Shown in pieces: positions 62,240-64,000 of a DNA stretch of 64,000 bases. The first letter of the stretch is position 1, and every line of letters begins with the position of its first letter. The position numbers were made by a program, and so were the translations under genes. This stretch comes from Scleromatobacter humisilvae (lineage in GTDB: Bacteria > Pseudomonadota > Gammaproteobacteria > Burkholderiales > Burkholderiaceae_C). The notes beneath the pieces were generated by a model. It saw only the letters and a list, made by a program, of their open reading frames with translations, made no database searches and was not told the DNA's origin. The stretch spans positions 1 to 64,000 of the forward strand of contig NZ_JAJLJH010000013.1 of NCBI RefSeq assembly GCF_023231945.1, read 5' to 3'.

Positions 62240-62331
62240 GGATTCGGTGTCGCTGGTCAATTTAGCGCAGTCCGCGACTTTAGCATGGCTTTGGCGGTGC
62301 GGCAAGTTTTGATGCATTGGCGAGACAGCCG

Positions 62332-62892
62332 TCAGCCGCCGAAGCGCAGGAAGGTCACGCGGACCTTGCCGTCGACCACGCTCACGTCGCGCACAGCCAG
62401 CTTGGCGAGCGCCGAGCGCGGGCCGTCGCCCTTGAGGGTGTAGATCGGGTGGCCCTGCAGCGTGCGGCGCAGCGCGTCGGGGCCGCGCACCTTGACCACC
62501 TGCACGAGCTCGGGCGACATGCCGGTGAGCGCGAAGTTGTCGATGCGCACGTCGTCGAGGAAGAAGTCGCCCTCGTAGCGCACGTAGCGCAGCACGCCCG
62601 AAAACGTCACCTGGCCGGGCATCTCGCGATGGCCCAGCGACACGAGCACGTCTGCCGACAGCCCGATGCGCGGCGAGCCCTCGGTCAGGCGCACCACCGG
62701 CTTGCTGATCGTGACGCACGCGATCATCATCGTGCAGTTCTTCTGCGGGAAGCGCGCGTCCAGCCGCTGCTGCAGTTGCGCCTGGTCGATGTCGATGGAC
62801 GCCTCCGGCACGAACGTCGTGACCGCCCACCAGCCCGCGCTGGCGAGGAGCGCTGCGACACCCAGCCCGATGGCGACGCGGCGCGCGCTCAT
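62332..62892 (-). CDS. DUF1439 domain protein
   Basis: 186 residues. Hydrophobic N-terminal segment (VAIGLGVAALLASAGWWAV), then ASIDIDQAQLQQRLDARFPQ, the opening of the DUF1439 (YceB-like) domain, and VTFSGVLRYVRYEGDFFLDD. A membrane-anchored periplasmic protein of unknown function. ATG overlaps the stop of the upstream gene by 4 bp. Confidence 0.8.
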   Translation of the reverse strand: MSARRVAIGLGVAALLASAGWWAVTTFVPEASIDIDQAQLQQRLDARFPQKNCTMMIACVTISKPVVRLTEGSPRIGLSADVLVSLGHREMPGQVTFSGVLRYVRYEGDFFLDDVRIDNFALTGMSPELVQVVKVRGPDALRRTLQGHPIYTLKGDGPRSALAKLAVRDVSVVDGKVRVTFLRFGG

Positions 62893-63410
62893 GGCGTGCG
62901 AGCGTCGATCTGTTCGCGCGCCATCGCCTCGACGCGCCGGTTGCGCTCGATGCCGAACTTGACGCCCAGCATCACGCACGCGACATCGCATGCGATGTAG
63001 AGCAGCGTGAGATCGTCCGGCGCACCCGCGTCGCCCAGCAGCAGGCCGACGAGCACCGACGCGATGGCCATGAGCGCGCCGACGCGGCGCTCGTCGCGCT
63101 GCACGATGCGCGCGCAGGCGTAGCCCGCGATGACCGACATGAGCGAGCCCAACGCCACGTCCACGAGCATCAGCGCCAAGCTGGGCTGCGCGCTCTGCAG
63201 TGCGTCGACGACCTGCTCGTCGGTCATGCCGGGCTTGACGAAGCTCTGCACGTAGAAGGCTCGCAGCAGCTCGGCCACCAGTTGCGAGCCGCAGAAGTCG
63301 ATGCCGACGCCGGTCAGCACCGCGCGCAGCGGGGTGCCGGGCGGATCGGGCTGGAGCGGGCCGCCGTCCGAGGGAACGGGATCAGGCGGGATGCGGGGCG
63401 GATTCGACAT
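62889..63410 (-). CDS. Hypothetical membrane protein, 173 residues
   Basis: Not recognised. Pro-rich N-terminus, then about four hydrophobic stretches (LMLVDVALGSLMSVIAGYAC, VGALMAIASVLVGLLLGDAG and others), ending in a basic tail. Couples to the DUF1439 gene by a 4-bp ATGA overlap. Confidence 0.75.
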   Translation of the reverse strand: MSNPPRIPPDPVPSDGGPLQPDPPGTPLRAVLTGVGIDFCGSQLVAELLRAFYVQSFVKPGMTDEQVVDALQSAQPSLALMLVDVALGSLMSVIAGYACARIVQRDERRVGALMAIASVLVGLLLGDAGAPDDLTLLYIACDVACVMLGVKFGIERNRRVEAMAREQIDARTP

Positions 63411-63443
63411 GGACGTTTCGAGGGCCGGTGTTTCGGCGACGGG

Positions 63444-63917
63444 TCACGGTTGCGGATCGTCCCAGTGTGCCGCACGCTCGCGGCGTTCCTGGCGCCAGTT
63501 CGTGACTTCCACCCGCACGCCGTCGGGATCCTCGAAGAACGTGGCGCAATAGTCGGGCGCGTAGTCCGGCCAGAGGCGCGCGTCGGTGGCGGCGATGCCG
63601 GCGGCTTGCAGGTCGCGCGCCACGGCGTGCACGTCCTCGACGCTGTCGACGCGCAGGCAGAAATGGTGCAGCCCCGGTGCATACGGTTCGTGCGCGCGCA
63701 GCACGCGCGCGGGGCGCAGCACGATGCCGAACAACCGGTTGAAGTACTGGACGTGCGGATCGCAGCCGAGCGCGAACGCGTTCTTGCGAAAGCCGAGCGC
63801 GTCGCGCAGCACGCGATCGTAGAACGGCTCCGAACGGCCGAGCTCGGAGACGGTGATGTAGACGTGGTCGATGCCGGTGACTTCGGTCAAGACGAGGCGC
63901 TCGGAGAGTGACTGCAT
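63444..63917 (-). CDS. VOC-family (glyoxalase/bleomycin-resistance fold) protein
   Basis: 157 residues. ITVSELGRSEPFYDRVLRDA and HVYITVS at the start and FFEDPDGVRVEVTN at the end mark one vicinal-oxygen-chelate domain; His in GIDHVYIT and HHFCLRV and Glu in VRVEVT are the likely metal ligands. Substrate unknown. First of three leftward genes ahead of tRNA-Ser. Confidence 0.85.
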   Translation of the reverse strand: MQSLSERLVLTEVTGIDHVYITVSELGRSEPFYDRVLRDALGFRKNAFALGCDPHVQYFNRLFGIVLRPARVLRAHEPYAPGLHHFCLRVDSVEDVHAVARDLQAAGIAATDARLWPDYAPDYCATFFEDPDGVRVEVTNWRQERRERAAHWDDPQP

Positions 63918-63941
63918 GCCATCGTAGCGTGTCCGAGTCCG

Positions 63942-64000
63942 CTACTCGGGGATGTCGTCGCCGCGCATCAGCTGCAGCAGCTCGCGCGCCATCGGCACCG
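63942..64000 (-). CDS. C-terminal end of an unidentified gene (runs off the window)
   Basis: Leftward frame ending in TAG, the last residues reading VPMARELLQLMRGDDIPE. Too short to identify; called because it is codon-typical for the window and ends before the VOC gene. Confidence 0.3.
   Translation of the reverse strand, partial: VPMARELLQLMRGDDIPE

Overview
The window is GC-rich (about 70 percent by eye) and looks like a chromosomal segment of a betaproteobacterium of the order Burkholderiales. The order leuC-leuD-leuB-asd-fimV, the purN/trpS neighbourhood, the DUF3717-DUF1289 protein and the TACAAT-type -10 boxes fit the Rubrivivax/Roseateles/Mitsuaria side of that order. This placement is inferred from gene content; no rRNA gene is present. 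No insertion sequence, integrase, CRISPR array or phage gene was seen.

Layout. 1-6755: leucine and aspartate-semialdehyde genes read leftwards (LysR regulator, leuC, leuD, a small membrane protein, leuB, asd, fimV start). 7162-11023: small membrane peptide, acyl desaturase, RsmB-type rRNA methyltransferase and purN, all leftwards. 11133-12817: trpS and a DUF3717-DUF1289 protein rightwards. 12984-15162: an EnvZ/OmpR-like two-component pair.

15478-38445 is a urea region of about 23 kb. It holds ureD, the urea ABC transporter urtABCDE (opposite strand), a TetR regulator, several small or unknown genes, an AraC regulator, a LuxR-type response regulator, and a 1161-residue protein that fuses an NCS1 purine/cytosine-type permease to a hybrid histidine kinase. 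The fusion gene diverges from ureABC across only 68 bp. ureABC and ureEFG are separated by 3.4 kb carrying a 54-residue protein, a DUF427 protein and an M13 metallopeptidase. I read the whole as urea uptake (UrtABCDE), hydrolysis (UreABC), nickel maturation (UreDEFG) and a transporter-like receptor that may sense the substrate.

38652-48557: glutamate-cysteine ligase (gshA), a YtrA-type GntR/ABC module with a visible operator, an acetyltransferase remnant, a Ser/Thr kinase with a long helical tail, and an S9 peptidase. 48595-54435: a leftward signalling set (MHYT-GGDEF-EAL protein, periplasmic solute-binding protein, CHASE-PAS hybrid kinase). 55031-59528: membrane patatin-like lipase, a 41-residue gene, a DUF1906 glycoside-hydrolase-like protein and a CPBP membrane protease. 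59684-64000: a LacI regulator divergent from a PhyH dioxygenase, tRNA-Ser(CGA), a DUF1439 protein, a small membrane protein, a VOC protein and the tail of one more gene.

Most interesting items: the permease-kinase fusion with a cysteine-rich linker beside urease; the split urease operon; the YtrA-like operator; the inverted repeat between urtA and its divergent TetR gene; and several small genes with strong ribosome-binding sites.
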